DNA of 64,000 bases, from positions 186,001 through 250,000 of the forward strand of contig WAID01000004.1 in NCBI GenBank assembly GCA_016584495.1. Reading direction: 5' to 3'. Below, one piece after another: positions 1-11,946 of the stretch; position 1 is the stretch's first letter; each line of letters opens with the position of its first letter. The stretch comes from Celoporthe dispersa. Its lineage: Eukaryota; Ascomycota; Sordariomycetes; Diaporthales; Cryphonectriaceae. A program made the translations under genes and the position numbers. Under the pieces are notes generated by a model. It was not told the origin of the DNA. It did no database searches and saw nothing but the letters and a program-made list of their open reading frames with translations.

Positions 1-45
1 ACAGCTGACGAGCATCCTGAGCCATTCCTGTCCCTGAGACCATCC

Positions 46-1367
46 TCAGAAGAGATCATCCTCCTTGACCAGGATATCCCTCGTAACCTCGTCGAGGCCT
101 CGTAGCCCAGCAAGGTGCATGTTCATCAGCAGGTCGCCACACATGGACCGCAGCACATGCTTCACCCCCTCCTCCCCCTCCAATCGCCAGACCATACGCA
201 TACGGCCTCCCAATAAACACGCACCTGGCACCGAGGGCATATGCCTTGACGATATCGGCACCGCACCGCACCCCGCTGTCGAAAAACACCTCGATCTGAT
301 CCCCCACAGCGTCCACGATCCGCGGCAGCACCCCCATGCTGCTCACGCCCCCGTCCTGCTGCCTCCCGCCGTGGTTTGACACCACAATGCCCTGCACGCC
401 CGCCTCCACCGCTCTCCTCGCATCCTCCACCGTCTGGATCCCCTTCAGCACGATGGGCCCGCCCCAGTGCGCCTGCAGGAACGCCACGTCCTCCCACGAG
501 TGGGAGTGGCCCGAAACGCGATCTTGGCCCACTCCGACGCCGCCTCGCCGAGGTCGTGCCCCGTCAGCTCGCTCGTGTGGCCGTGAGCACCACCGTGGCC
601 CCCGACGCTGTGCCCGTGCTCCTTTTCCAAATGTGCCCGGAACACCGGGTCTGTGAGGCCAATCTCTACGCCGATGCGGTCCGCGTGGATGAAGGGGTTG
701 TATCCGTGGTTCATGTCCGCCGGCCGCCAGCCCAGCACGTACGTGTCCAGCGTCACAAAAAGCGCACTGTAGCCTGCCCGCTCCGCACGGCCCAGCAGCG
801 ACGCCGTGATGTCGTCGTGCTGTCGTGACGGCCAGTACAGCTGGAACCACCGCACAGGCTGTCCGTCTCCCTGTAGCCCCTCGGCGCTGTCCATGGCCTC
901 GGCCACGTCCTCGATGCTCGTGCTCGACGCCGTGCTCAGCGTGTACGGCACACCCAGCGCAGCCGCGGCGCGGGCGGCGGCCACCTCGCCCTCTGGGTGG
1001 AAGATACGCTGCACGCCGATCGGGGCGATAGCAACGGGGAACGGCAGCTGGTGGTGGACCCCAGCACCGTGCTGTGGGTGTCGGCGAAGACCTCGTTGCC
1101 CGACTCGTCCCTGCGCGAGGGCCGCAGGCGACGTGGCATGATGGACCAGCGCTCGAAGGCGGCGCGGTTCTTTCGGTAGGTTGAGCCTTCGCCTGCGTTG
1201 CCGTGGATGTAGCCCCAGGAGTTGGCCGAGAGCACCTCCCGGGCCTGGCTCTCCCAGTCCGAGTAGTGAAAGCTGAAGGGGGGCCTGGCGGAGTGTAGGC
1301 CTGCCTGGAAGACGGCATTCTCGTACGAGACAGGATCTGGACTGTTGGGCATGTTGGTGAGGATCAT
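46..1367 (-). pseudogene. FMN-dependent 2-hydroxy-acid oxidase / lactate monooxygenase-like, three frame breaks
   Basis: Members of this TIM-barrel flavoenzyme family oxidise (S)-2-hydroxy acids such as lactate to 2-oxo acids, passing electrons to O2. Three frames joined in order cover the whole family: an N-terminal part from the ATG at 1367 (NSWGYIHGNAGEG), the central barrel (WFQLYWPSRQHDD, LDTYVLGWRPADMNHGYNP) and the FMN-binding C-terminus (GPIVLKGIQTVEDA, IVVSNHGGRQQDG with the catalytic His and Arg region, then FIGRPYAYGLAIGG). Frame changes lie near plus positions 1050 (before LPFPVAIAPIGVQRI), 508 (WAKIAF to SHSWEDV) and 172 (a run of five G on the minus strand before EEGVKHVLR). Each is explained by one base, and no stop interrupts the correct frame on either side. 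Either the gene decayed very recently or the sequence has indel errors. The assignment to the family is firm; the substrate is not known. Confidence 0.88.
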
Positions 1368-2511
1368 GAAGGTGAGAAGCGATGACGAGGAAGAATCCGA
1401 GCTGGATGCGACGTAGGTTTCTGCTTGTGCCTTGGGTCAGCGATAATTAATGGGTATCCAGGCGATCTGAGCCTCGACGCCAGCACAGTCCGTTGTCTCT
1501 GTAGAAAGATTGACGTGTGATTTTTTTCCTCTTTCTTGTCTTGGGTTGAATCAGGTCTGGTTCGTCCATTTATCTCCTTGTGCATAAGCGCGAGCTGAGG
1601 CGGTGGTGACGTCGACGGTCGTAGTGGACTCGACCTTGGAGACACAAATAAACCTGTTTGAGTCCACTAAACAATAAGAGCGAGCTTGTAGGAAACGTTG
1701 CCAAATTCCCGGTACTCAAGGGACTATAAAAAAAATTCCCCTTGATCCTCACTTTTCAACTAAAGAGAAAGACAAAAAGAAAAATAAAATCGAAAAAGAG
1801 GTAATCATTCCCTCCTTTCCTAGTCTTATTTGGAAGAATCAGGATCATCGGGGCATATTAAGCACCGTGATGGACCATTGAGTCCAGACATTCTGTGGGC
1901 AATGGGCCTCGTAATGAACTGATACTGCACAACTTACATCCGAGCTGTAGAACATGGTGTTTTTAAACAAGACCTGTCCTGCATTTGAGATGCAGCCCGA
2001 GAGAAGATCGCGTAGAACCTGGCGAGAGACACGCGTCCCATCTGCAAGATCCTCTTGTGGTTCGCCTGCCTAGTCCTGCCCTCGTACCTCCGACTCCTTC
2101 AGATCTGGGTCACGTCCAAGATCGCCCAGTTCGTGAGCGAATAATTGGAGCACGCCATGTTGCCGTAGAGCTCACCCTGCCCTCCGTAGTAGTCTGCATA
2201 AGTGCCGAGGAGGCGTTCAATATCCTCATTGACGATCCTGTGTCAGCTATTCTTTTCTTTTCGGTTTACTACTTGAGCTTCTCTGTATGCATATATACAT
2301 CACAGCCCAGAGCACAGGCTGCACTCACCGCGTGGCTTACACTGATGTTCAGCGGTATGACTAGGATTCCGCAGCGTCCGTAGGCATGACTATGATGCTT
2401 AATGCAGACCTCCAGGGCTGTGTCATAGTAACTATCTACGCCATAATAAACTTGAGGACGAATCTATGATATACTCTAACCAATCCGCCTAAATACTTCT
2501 GCCACCATTCG
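1368..2511. other. intergenic spacer
   Basis: Lies upstream of the oxidase and downstream of the DHA1 porter, both on the minus strand. It is AT-rich around 1740-1830 (A-rich runs on the plus strand). Short open frames have no recognisable domain. It presumably holds the oxidase promoter and the porter terminator. Confidence 0.5.
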
Positions 2512-4032
2512 TTAGCTACTGTTATCGACAGCCGACCTGTCCCTCAGCCTCTTCCCATTCTTATAGAAGAAATACGGAAACGGCGTGAAGAAGAGGGCAA
2601 TGAAAGCCAGAGTGGTGTTCCCCCAGCCATAGCCCAGGCTTGTATACAGCCTGTCGGCACACAGAGGCAGCAGTCCACCCGCCAGGCACCTGAGGACCGA
2701 GGCTGCCCCCACCGGTCCCGCAGCCTCGGCATGAAAGACGTCGATGAGGTACGTGGTGACGGGCATGATGAAGAACACCATCCCCTGACAAAAGACGAGA
2801 CAGCCGACGATGGGCACAACCCAGTGCAGCTGCTTCTCGAGCGCCCAGCCGTAGATGACAAGACCAGAGGCTGCTAGGGGCGAGCCCAGCGTGATGGGAG
2901 CCAGCCTTACCTCGGGCGCTGGGGCCGTGATACTCTGTGTCAGCTTCCTGTAGCCTCTGTCGGCCGTGACAGAGTAGATGCCCAGCCCTAGGAGGAGGCC
3001 GAGCCCCAAGCCGAGGTATGGCAGTCCGGAAGTGCCTGTCGACCAGCCGTATACCTGTTGATATACCGTCGCCATCGTTGAGAGCACCAAGAACATGATA
3101 CCAAAAATGACTGAGAGTCCCAGGGCGGGGAGGAAGACAAGCGGAGAGGTCAGCAGCAGCTTGACGGGCCGAACAGCGGAACCAGCCAGTGCTTCCAGCC
3201 CCGTGCTTCTTCTTCTTCTCTCTCTGCGCAGTGCTACTGCAGCGCGGTCGGTTTCCCCGGCCTTGTCCCGCACGCGCTTCTCGTTTCGGTCTATGAGCAG
3301 AGGTCCATACGTCTCTCTTAGCACCAGCGCTGTCACGAGCGACATGACGGCGCCCACAACGGCAATGACCCAGCAATTCCACCTCCACCCGGCTCCCTGG
3401 GTGATATAGGCGCCCGCCACAGGCCCAATGGTAGGCCCGAGAAGCATGCCCAGCCCATAGATACTTGTGGCCCTGCCTCTGTCCTTGGGGAGGAACATGT
3501 CGCCGATCACACCACCCCCGACGGCCGGCGGAGCAGCTGCCGCAACGCCCTGGAGAAAACGAAAACCAATCACCTGTCCGAGCGACCGTGACGCTGCGAC
3601 GGCACAGGCACATGCTATAAACAGGATGTTTGTGACGTGGATGACGACGACGCGCCCATAGACCTCTGATAACCCGGACGTAAGGAGGAGCCCTGCCGCC
3701 ATGCCGACCAGAAACACCGAGACGATAAGCACGGCGAGGACGAGGTTGCCGTTCTTGAACTCGGCGGAGATCTGGCCCACCGAGGGCGCGACCATGGATG
3801 AGGCCATCTGGCCTGCCGCGGAGAGGAGGGCGATGTTGAGGACGATGGAGATTTTCTTGTGATTGGGCCAGTGCAGTGGATTTCCGCATGGGCCGGCTGG
3901 GTGCAAACTGGTTTCGACATCCGCTGTCATTGTCGTTGAGTGATCTGAGATACTCATATCGTTGTCGTTTTCACCATGGTGGTCGGCCCTGGATGTTTGT
4001 TTAATACCTTCTGGCAGAGCATCTTGGTGCAT
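2512..4032 (-). CDS. MFS transporter, DHA1 (drug:H+ antiporter) type
   Basis: Intact single-exon ORF of 506 aa from an ATG at 4032. A hydrophilic N-terminus of about 55 residues is followed by about 12 hydrophobic segments, starting at SIVLNIALLSAAGQMASSMV. The loop 2-3 region GLSEVYGRVVV is the MFS motif A equivalent, and GMLLGPTIGPVAGAYI matches the TM5 antiporter motif of DHA1 proteins. A charged, arginine-rich loop separates the two six-helix halves, as usual in the family. Such porters sit in the plasma or vacuolar membrane and export small molecules by proton antiport; they often accompany secondary-metabolite or detoxification genes. It reads in the same direction as the oxidase about 1.1 kb away. 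Substrate cannot be read from sequence. Confidence 0.92.
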   Translation of the reverse strand: MHQDALPEGIKQTSRADHHGENDNDMSISDHSTTMTADVETSLHPAGPCGNPLHWPNHKKISIVLNIALLSAAGQMASSMVAPSVGQISAEFKNGNLVLAVLIVSVFLVGMAAGLLLTSGLSEVYGRVVVIHVTNILFIACACAVAASRSLGQVIGFRFLQGVAAAAPPAVGGGVIGDMFLPKDRGRATSIYGLGMLLGPTIGPVAGAYITQGAGWRWNCWVIAVVGAVMSLVTALVLRETYGPLLIDRNEKRVRDKAGETDRAAVALRRERRRRSTGLEALAGSAVRPVKLLLTSPLVFLPALGLSVIFGIMFLVLSTMATVYQQVYGWSTGTSGLPYLGLGLGLLLGLGIYSVTADRGYRKLTQSITAPAPEVRLAPITLGSPLAASGLVIYGWALEKQLHWVVPIVGCLVFCQGMVFFIMPVTTYLIDVFHAEAAGPVGAASVLRCLAGGLLPLCADRLYTSLGYGWGNTTLAFIALFFTPFPYFFYKNGKRLRDRSAVDNSS

Positions 4033-5541
4033 ATTTTTTTAAGCCAGCACGATTATATGAATGCTACTGGAGAACTTTGCAGCGTGATAATGATATTATA
4101 AAGGTATGCTCCATTCACAACTTGAGGATGAGAAGGCTTAAGAATAAATATTAATACACAGGGTAGGCTTAGACGACGGTGATCGCCGACCTCAGGACGT
4201 GCGATATGGACTGTGTATATTCCTGGTACTTAATTATCTTAGCCTGCGTTTGTGGCTGGAGGGCGATGACGAGACCTTATCTCTCGACAAGTACTGTACA
4301 CACGTGGGCCTTCCTGACCGCCCTCGGGTAGAAGCGCAACCTTACCGTGCATCACAGGATGGCCTTTGTACAACAGGTCTTGGAAGCTGCGTTTGTGTGT
4401 GAGTGTCGAGTATTAGACCGACTGGTGTGATCCTTGCCTTCTGCTGCTTCTCGACGGCGCCCTCCTCGACGCCACGTTTCCCGCGAGATGGTATAATGAT
4501 GCTACTATACATACCGCCTCGACGTTGTCCACGGTCGCTATTGGATGCAGCGGTTCGGAGTCTCGTATTCGGGGGCCGTGCTTGTGCACATTCATATCGC
4601 TGAAACGAGCTCTCTAGGAGTATGCTGTGGAAGATCTTAACGGAACGATAGATTGAGGAAGTTGTGGCGTTCATCAGCTGACGATGCATGTTACCATTGC
4701 TTTCTTCTTACCGAATGGAACCTGCCTTCAGCATGCTTAAGCCAGCTGACCGGGGTCGGCAAATCAGAAGCAGATCTCTGGCAGAGCGCAATTTGACCTG
4801 AGACGGTGTGACCTCAGCTTCGGAATCCGCCACGAGCACAGAAGGGATGGGAAGCCTCTTCCTGGAGGTGGGCTGGGTCATACGCCACCGCGGTGAACGA
4901 ACCAACGAATCAACCAACCCAATGCTTTTTCGGTCAAGATTTCTTCCAGGGCGGGTCCCTTTTCGTGGGCGCCCACCTGTTAACTGCCTCCTGTATGCAG
5001 CATCTGGTGAGAGGCTGGGATTCTTCACGCATCCCGGGTTAGTGACCTTGATTTGTCACTCAATGTCCATAGCGTGGTCGTGCAACGTGCCGTCAGTAAT
5101 TCTTTGTGTGGCACAGGTAATACCGAGAAGAAGCGCGGATGTGTTTCTGGAACGATCTGACCTGGTTATCTTTTTCGAGGACTTTTCTAGAAAACCAAGG
5201 GAGAATTCTGCGAGATCCCGAGTACGACAGGTCACAGATCCACAGCCTTAAGACGAGGAGATGATTTCCGGCGTGTGATCCGGTAATAATGAATTAGGGT
5301 CTAGGGCCCGTCTTCATCAACCTGAGCCCTGGCTCATTTTCGCATTGATTGCGCTGGGAACGTGCCACAGGGAGGACCTCGGGACATGCTATACAGATGC
5401 ACCAGACACACGAGGCTCGGCTGTCTGCACATCCATATTGATCATCACGCTCGCCTCCGGGGACTATGCAGGCTGTCAGGCATACCTGTTTGGATTCTCC
5501 AAAGCCCATCGGCTGATTATGTCCTATCTTATGCATTAATA
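4033..5541. other. intergenic spacer
   Basis: Upstream region of the DHA1 porter. Only short open frames on both strands, none with a recognisable domain, signal peptide or codon bias. Nothing else seen. Confidence 0.5.
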
Positions 5542-6021
5542 TCAATTAATTAATTTCACCAGAAGCTTGCATGAGATGTTTCCATGTCGAAAATATTCAT
5601 TAGGAACAGGCTCCGGGACCCAGCTATCAGGAAAAGGAACCTCGACGTCCTCAGTCCTGCGACACCCGCACGCCATCTCCGCCCAGATGAATCGTGCCAT
5701 GGTGCGGTCGTCCTTGACCAGCCGGCCCGCTCCGCCCTCATGAATCAACATGTAGCGCAACCCTGGTACACGACAAGCCACTACGCCTAAAACCTCCGAG
5801 GGCGTCGCGTTGTTGCGAGGGACCAAGGCCACCTGCAGCAGAAGCCCTCGGTGACAAAGAGAACACTCCACGCTGACCATGGCCCTGTCGTTGTCCGGGT
5901 GCGGGTCCGCGAGGGTGAAGCCCTAGACCATGGGACGCAGCTGGCTGGCCTGCACGCACTCCCATCGCGGTCCACATCCTGCGGAACCAGCGGGCGTTCT
6001 AGGTCTGGAGGATTCCTTCAT
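5542..6021 (-). pseudogene. short unidentified ORF interrupted by one in-frame TAG
   Basis: Reading from an ATG at 6021 gives 32 codons (MKESSRPRTP..., RWECVQASQLRPMV), a TAG at 5923-5925, then 126 further open codons in the same frame (GFTLADPHPDNDRAMV, VECSLCHRG, MLIHEGGAGRLVKDD, EVPFPDSWVPEP) to the stop at 5542. Composition after the TAG looks like protein rather than noise, with a CxxC pair. A single C-to-T change of CAG to TAG would restore continuity; CpA to TpA is the change favoured by repeat-induced point mutation, but no second copy is in the window to test that. I do not recognise the family. An intron hiding the stop is possible but no good splice pair is visible. Confidence 0.35.
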
Positions 6022-6839
6022 GGCGCTCCTCTGTCGTGGTGGTGGTGCTGCTCTTGGCATGGATGGCGGCTTGGTCGATATCGTCAAAGTAGGAGACGGC
6101 GAAGCAGGCTCTGCTGTAGAGGTGAGGGATGGACTGGAGGATGTGGCATTTGTGGTATTGTCGCCCTAGATGAAGATCTGTCTTAGTAAGAGCTTTTTTT
6201 CTTTCTTCTTTTTCCCTTGCCGTTGTTTGCATCTTGGTCTTGCAGCTGACATATGTCTGAGGAGTACAGCGGTGACAAGAATCAACAATAATTATAGCAC
6301 AACTTACACTGTGGCACAGAGATATAATCATGCCACGCATCACGATGGGCGCAAATAATTATGATGGCTCTGCGCTTTTGAATCGTTCGTCACGTCGAGT
6401 ATCTTACTGTATCATAACATTTTACAGTCAATCGTCAGTTGGAAAAGGGAAAGAATATCCGGTATAGAAATTTTCGAAACTTCATCTCTACTATCAAGTC
6501 GATATTTCTCTGTGCCCCTTGCTCTTTATCATTACAATTGAGTCTGCGAAACTGAGTATGTTGCGTTTGAACCATACATCAGCAGGGCCAACATACCACC
6601 AGATAAATAAGCAGGCTGTCAGTCAATATCTGCATCAATATTGCATTCTCCAAGCCCCCGCCTCCTCCCCTTGCTCGACATGCCGTGTTGACTGTCTATT
6701 GTCGTAATCCAACAGATATTCGCAATTTTAACTGCAAGATCCCATATATAAATCTTGCAAAGAGATCCAGATCCTGTTTGGTCTATCACCGCTGTCTACT
6801 TGTTCAGACCCTCCGCTTGTGGCCGAACACAGCCTGTCA

Positions 6840-9800
6840 CTATTGCGTCACCGATGCATTGCTCATGGCCAAATTCAGATCATTGAGACTCTGCGTCGTA
6901 GCCGTAATCGAGGCACCGTCCGGGTGCATCGCCGCCAGGTTAAGGTCGACGATGAACGAGTTCCCTTCCCCGAACCGCTCAAACAGAGGGCTGCCCACGC
7001 CGCCTGCTGCAGAGACGTGATTAGCGTGCTGGTGATGGAGGTGAATGTGAGGCGGGCGCGGCGCGTTGGCCCTCGCTGCCTCCATGATAACCTGCGCTTC
7101 GGCAGTAGCGACCACGCCTCTCATGACGGCCATGCTGAGCAGGCCCTCCAGGATCTCCTCGGCGAAGAGGAAGTGCGGGGTCAGGTTTCTGTAGCCATCG
7201 ATGCACGCCAGGAACCAGTCGCGGCGGGCTTGGTGCTCGGGTTTCCTGTTCGTGCCCACGCCCACGACCAGGGCTTGCGGTTCTGTTGCTTCCGAGGGGC
7301 TCAGGGGCAGGGGCACGCAGTCATTCGCGACATACAACAGCGCGTTGTGCCACGCGAGCCCTGTGGTGGAGCATTCGTATTGCGTTCGGATGATCAGGAC
7401 GAGGTGCTTGAGCTGGTTGATCGAGGCCAGGTACACATCTTCTGGCGTCCGAGTCTTAGCGGTGCATCGACCGACTTCCAGCGAGCGGTCTAGGCTCTTA
7501 TAGAGAAGTGGCCGGAAGAGGTCAGAGATAGCCGTATGCAGGCAGACGCTGGAAGAATATGGCGTCAGCTTGCTTTGCCTCTGATCAGTCCGCAACAAGG
7601 TGCAGAGAGGGACACGTGGCCTACTTACTGGAGGACAGCAGCATGGTAAGGCATGTCTTGGACCTGGGACACTGTCAGAGGCAGTAAGTCTGACCATGCC
7701 AATAGTCTGTTGTATATCTTCTCAGCGAAGCCCGCAGAGGTGCGGATCATGGGCGCTATGCGATCTCCGCTGTCGTAGTATTGACCCAAAATCTCACGGA
7801 TTATGGGCACAAGTCTGCAAAGCTCGGTAAAGCTCTGGCCCATATACTCTGGTAGGTCGAACGCGACCGGCTGAGCATTTTGCGCTCGATAAAAGTGCCT
7901 GGAATGGGTAACCACGGCTGTAGGTCGATATAAGATCTGTGGTAGTTCATTCCACGAAGCCTTGCCCTCGGAGCATCACGTTGTTAGCTCAAGTGTCTCA
8001 GCGCTATACGAGGAGAGGTACGACACCACTCAAGCCATAAACAGTATTTGCATGGCTAGATAGGCAGGCATGGCATGGGAGAAGAGATGTAGATGTCCGG
8101 TTGAGCTCACGTTGCCATGCAGAAAGTTCCCCAGGCTGTGTGCGAGGCGGCTCTGACACAGAGGACATCATCATCCAACCAGTTCCTGGCGGACTGTCCC
8201 TTGTGAACTGCCAACAGGCCATTATCACCTGCAAGTTGGATCCCATACTGTAGATATTGGTGTGCGACTGCTTGGCGGCCGTGATACGTTGCAGCCACGC
8301 TCATGAGTTGCACCGCGGCTACTGTCAAGACGGCAGTATCATATTGCGGCTCGACCGTCTTCTCCTCGCTGTACAATCGCTCTGCCTCAGCGAAGAGCTC
8401 GTAGCTCAAGCCGGCGGCCTTAGGCTCGAATTTGGTATAACCTTGCTGGAAAAGATCAGTCCAGGGACACAGGCGGTTGGGAGGGATGGATCCGCTGGTG
8501 GTCTGTAAGGTAAAACAAGAGAGACTTACACATGCGAAGGAGAGCAGGGCGCTTAGGAGCAGGGGTGAGCAGAACCCGGTCTTGCGAGACACGAGATCCT
8601 CGAGGAAGAGGTCGGCATCGAACAGGCCCAGCGTCGGATGATCTGTGACGAGATAGTGCGAGATGGCCAGAGCCGCGAATACAGTCGAGATCCGAGTCTG
8701 AAGCCAGTGGTGTATCTCGAAGTGCCTCAGCCTTGCATCGCAGACCGCATTAAGATCGTTAGTGCCTACCTTTGGCGGTAGCGCTGCATGAGACCCGTGA
8801 CGCCTGGATGGAGAGGTTGGAGGCTGGTCGATGCTCAGTCTGGAGTAATCAGTACTTGTTTCTCTTTTCCCTGCTACCAGGTCTGGGACGAGAAACAGGG
8901 GGGATCTAGAGGAGCCAGGACATTGACTGCGGTCTGCAGGAGTCGAGAGTCTTCTTCCTATACTGGTGGCTGGCTGTCTCGCCTACAGCGAACGGCACTC
9001 ACACTAAGCTGGTTGGACTGTTGTGGTCGAGTGTGCGCCTTGGAGGGATACCCGCTGGACGAGAAGCAGTTACAAACATACAGCTGCTGGAAGATGGTGT
9101 CAGGTACGCAAACGGGTACGGGCCATGAGCTCAAACTCCAGGCTCTGTCTCGACGGCACATCGATGTCTCTTGTATTGATAACATCCCGCAACAGGCCAG
9201 CCTCCAAGTACTCGTCAGATTCTAGATCCCTGCAGAGTCATTGTGGGCGGGAGGTCATGGGAGCTCACTGCAGCCTCGCTATCCTCCGCTGCTCTGATCT
9301 GATACAGAAGTGCGAGGGCCTGTTCTTCTGAAGATGACCTGAGGCTGTCGGCAGATATAAACGGCCCGGTCGTAAGCTGCATGCGAAGATCATCATTCTC
9401 CCTGCGTAGGCGATCGAGATCCGCCCTCTCCCTCTCCGCAAGACCAGTCACCCGTCGAGTAAAGACACATTCGGTCTTGCGTCTGACACAGGACGGACAT
9501 GGTGGCTCGCCGTTGCACTGTGTACATAGTATTCGATCATCAGCAATTAAGAAGCTGCAAGGAAACGTAGCATCCGAACAACCAACGGAGATAGTTCTGA
9601 AGCCCTTGGATTACGGTCATCCAGCCCCTCCGGAGCCCGCTTCCGAGCGGGAGGGGCACGGTCAGAAAGCATGCCTGATCTGTTGGAATATTTGCCACAG
9701 CACCGGGCCGGGTTTGCTCCTGGGGCCCGCCAACAGCAGGGTGACTAGGGAGGATCAAAACAGACATGTCTCTAGAAACTTCCAGAGGGTCTTCTCCATG

Positions 9801-10633
9801 TACAGCCCAATCAGGTAATCAGCACGTGGCGTAGTTTGGTTCGATGTAGTCCTTGCGTGCAAGATGGAAGGATACCAGGAGGGATCAGGATTTTGTGTGC
9901 AAGTGGGTTAACTTTGGCGGAACCAGGGCTCCTGAGCAGTTGTAGAGTGTGGTGGTAGCATGCCGGAGCCCATGTCTCGACAGGACAACAATAAATGAAT
10001 CGTGGTTCATATCTGCCCAAGATGACGATGGAGACGAGAGCTTGCGCCTCAAACCCCGTGATTGTTCTGGTTTGGCCTGAGACGGCCTGCTCAACCTCAC
10101 TTTGACCGTGCTGAGGTTATGAGGAGCGATAGTGCCCTAACACTTGAAGGTTTTGGCACTTATAGATCACTAGATCTCCGTCTCCGTTCTTTCCTTGTTC
10201 TGCTCCGTCTGTTCCGTCTGTTCTTCTCTTTGTGTACTGTGTTCTCCGCGGTGGTCAATGCATCGAGTGGAGCAGAGGACGGATTGAAGACATATCGCAA
10301 GCAAGGCCCGGGGGAGAAGAGGGGGGCGGGGGTGGTTCAAACACAACAATATGATCTCATGCACGGGAATAATATAAACACACACCTCCCTCCCCCCCAC
10401 ACCCACCCCGGCGCGAGACGAGGACGAAACGGGAAACGTACCGCTGTTTTTCTCGTCCGGCAAGCATCACAGGCAAAACGACCTCCTCCAGCTTTCTTCT
10501 GTCTCCTCGAGGTGGCAGCAGTGCCTGTGCGTCCGAGGGTCTGGCCGTTGTTGCTGCTCCCGCTAGAGCTGCATCCGCGTGCGGGTAGGATGGGCACAAA
10601 GCCCTTGCGCCTCATGGATCCAGCAGGAGTCAT
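6840..10633 (-). CDS. Zn(II)2Cys6 transcription factor with fungal-specific TF domain
   Basis: Exon 1 (10633-10442, 64 codons) ends in RFACDACRTRKTA; after an intron of about 924 bp (10441-9518), exon 2 (9517-9269) opens with CNGEPPCPSCVRRKTEC. Joined in phase, they give the exact C-x2-C-x6-C-x5-C-x2-C-x6-C spacing of a Zn2Cys6 DNA-binding cluster. A coiled-coil follows (GLAERERADLDRLRRENDD), then, after a 58-bp intron (9268-9211), a linker (PSRQSLEFELMAR). The middle-homology region has HYLVTDHPTLGLFDADLFL and a likely intron between LLSFAC and QGYTKFEPKAAGL. The C-terminal exons (about 7915-7625 and 7560-6840) carry LPEYMGQSFTELCRL and ISDLFRPLLYKS. The splicing between about 9150 and 8720 is unresolved, and a one-base break is possible near 7890 in a T run. 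It is likely a nuclear activator; with the porter and oxidase it may form a local regulon. Confidence 0.8.
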
Positions 10634-11946
10634 CCTCGAGCTCGATATTATTGGGATGCCGATCCGGCCCCAGCCGAGAAGACTGAGATGATAGGTGGTA
10701 CTTGATATCGTGTACAGAAGGACGGGCAGGGAAGTCGTCAGGTCTGGTGACTGGATAGTCTGTCGAGGGCAGGGTGTGGTGGATACAGTGTGAATATGAC
10801 ATGGGAGATAGAAAGAAGAAGAATATTGACTTTGGTAAGATTATGGTTTGGGCAGCCATTCTGTTTTGGTGCCCCCTCCCCCCTCCGATTCTCCCATCCC
10901 TTAGCTCGTTACGTCATTGTGCTATGCTCGCTGCACCGACCGTGGGCCAGAACACAGGACCTCTCCCCTGCACCTTCCGACAAAGATCGATCCCCTCACC
11001 TTGGCTGGCCATGTCCAGCTGACACTGTGTTATCCTACAGTACGCCCACGATGCATCCAGACCCGTTGCACCGCTGTCATCACCGTGCGGCCATTGGAGG
11101 AAAAAGCAAAGAAAGAAAGGAAGGAAGAAAAAGAAAAGAGAAAGGCAGAAGCTTGGCGGGATGTCGTCAGAGGCCTTGTGGGCGTCGGCCGCAAGGATCC
11201 AGATTCAAAGGAGGGCTGGATGGAGGAGGAGGAGGAGGAGGGCTTTGGTTGGGCCCAGGTGGACAGCTGCATTTAGTCCCGAGAGGTAAATCCTCACGAA
11301 TACGACTGCGGAAAATAAATAAAGAGCATCGAGAAGATTCTACCAGTGTCCTTCTCCCTTTTCTTTTTTTTTTTCCCCCTCAAAAAGAGCAAACAAGTAT
11401 TAGTAGAGTGGATCACTTGAACGAACTTTGACTTGACAATTGACTGCAATCGATGCTATGCACTCTCTCAACTAATATTAAAGCCAGCAAGCAGAACCCA
11501 AAGGACAAACACACACACAAAAAAATAAGAAAGCAAAAAAAGAAAAAAGACCAAAAGCCAGAGCAACATGCACACTTTTGCCCCTCTTTGTCCAATGAGC
11601 ATCTTCTCCTGGACCTCAACCCTTTCATCCCCTCTCCTTATTATTGCTAGAGACCTGTTCAACACCATTTGTTTCTTGTTTCCCCCATAGATCAGCCCTT
11701 CCGAGACCTCTCCCTCTTCCTCACTCATGCTCCATCGTGCATGCCTTTCTTTTTCTTCCTTGTCGAAGGGTATCAAGGGTATCATGTGATTCCAATGCCC
11801 CTAAACCCGCTTTCCCCAAATCCCATTTGCGCCTTGTGTAACCTTTGCAGTGCATCGTGTTCTCCCAAAGGCGAATCTGTTCTCTGCCCGACAACAGCCC
11901 CTGGGCTCTCTTGTTTCTTTTTGAGGGCCCGACGTCACCGTCACCC
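10634..11946. other. intergenic spacer
   Basis: Between two minus-strand regulator genes. It contains A/G-rich (11098-11150) and T-rich (11365-11380) tracts and an A-rich block at 11505-11560. No supported gene. Confidence 0.5.

Noticed and set aside
56..1318. 420-codon minus-strand frame over the oxidase
   Set aside because: Only its last third matches the oxidase family; the rest is an out-of-frame shadow of a high-GC gene.
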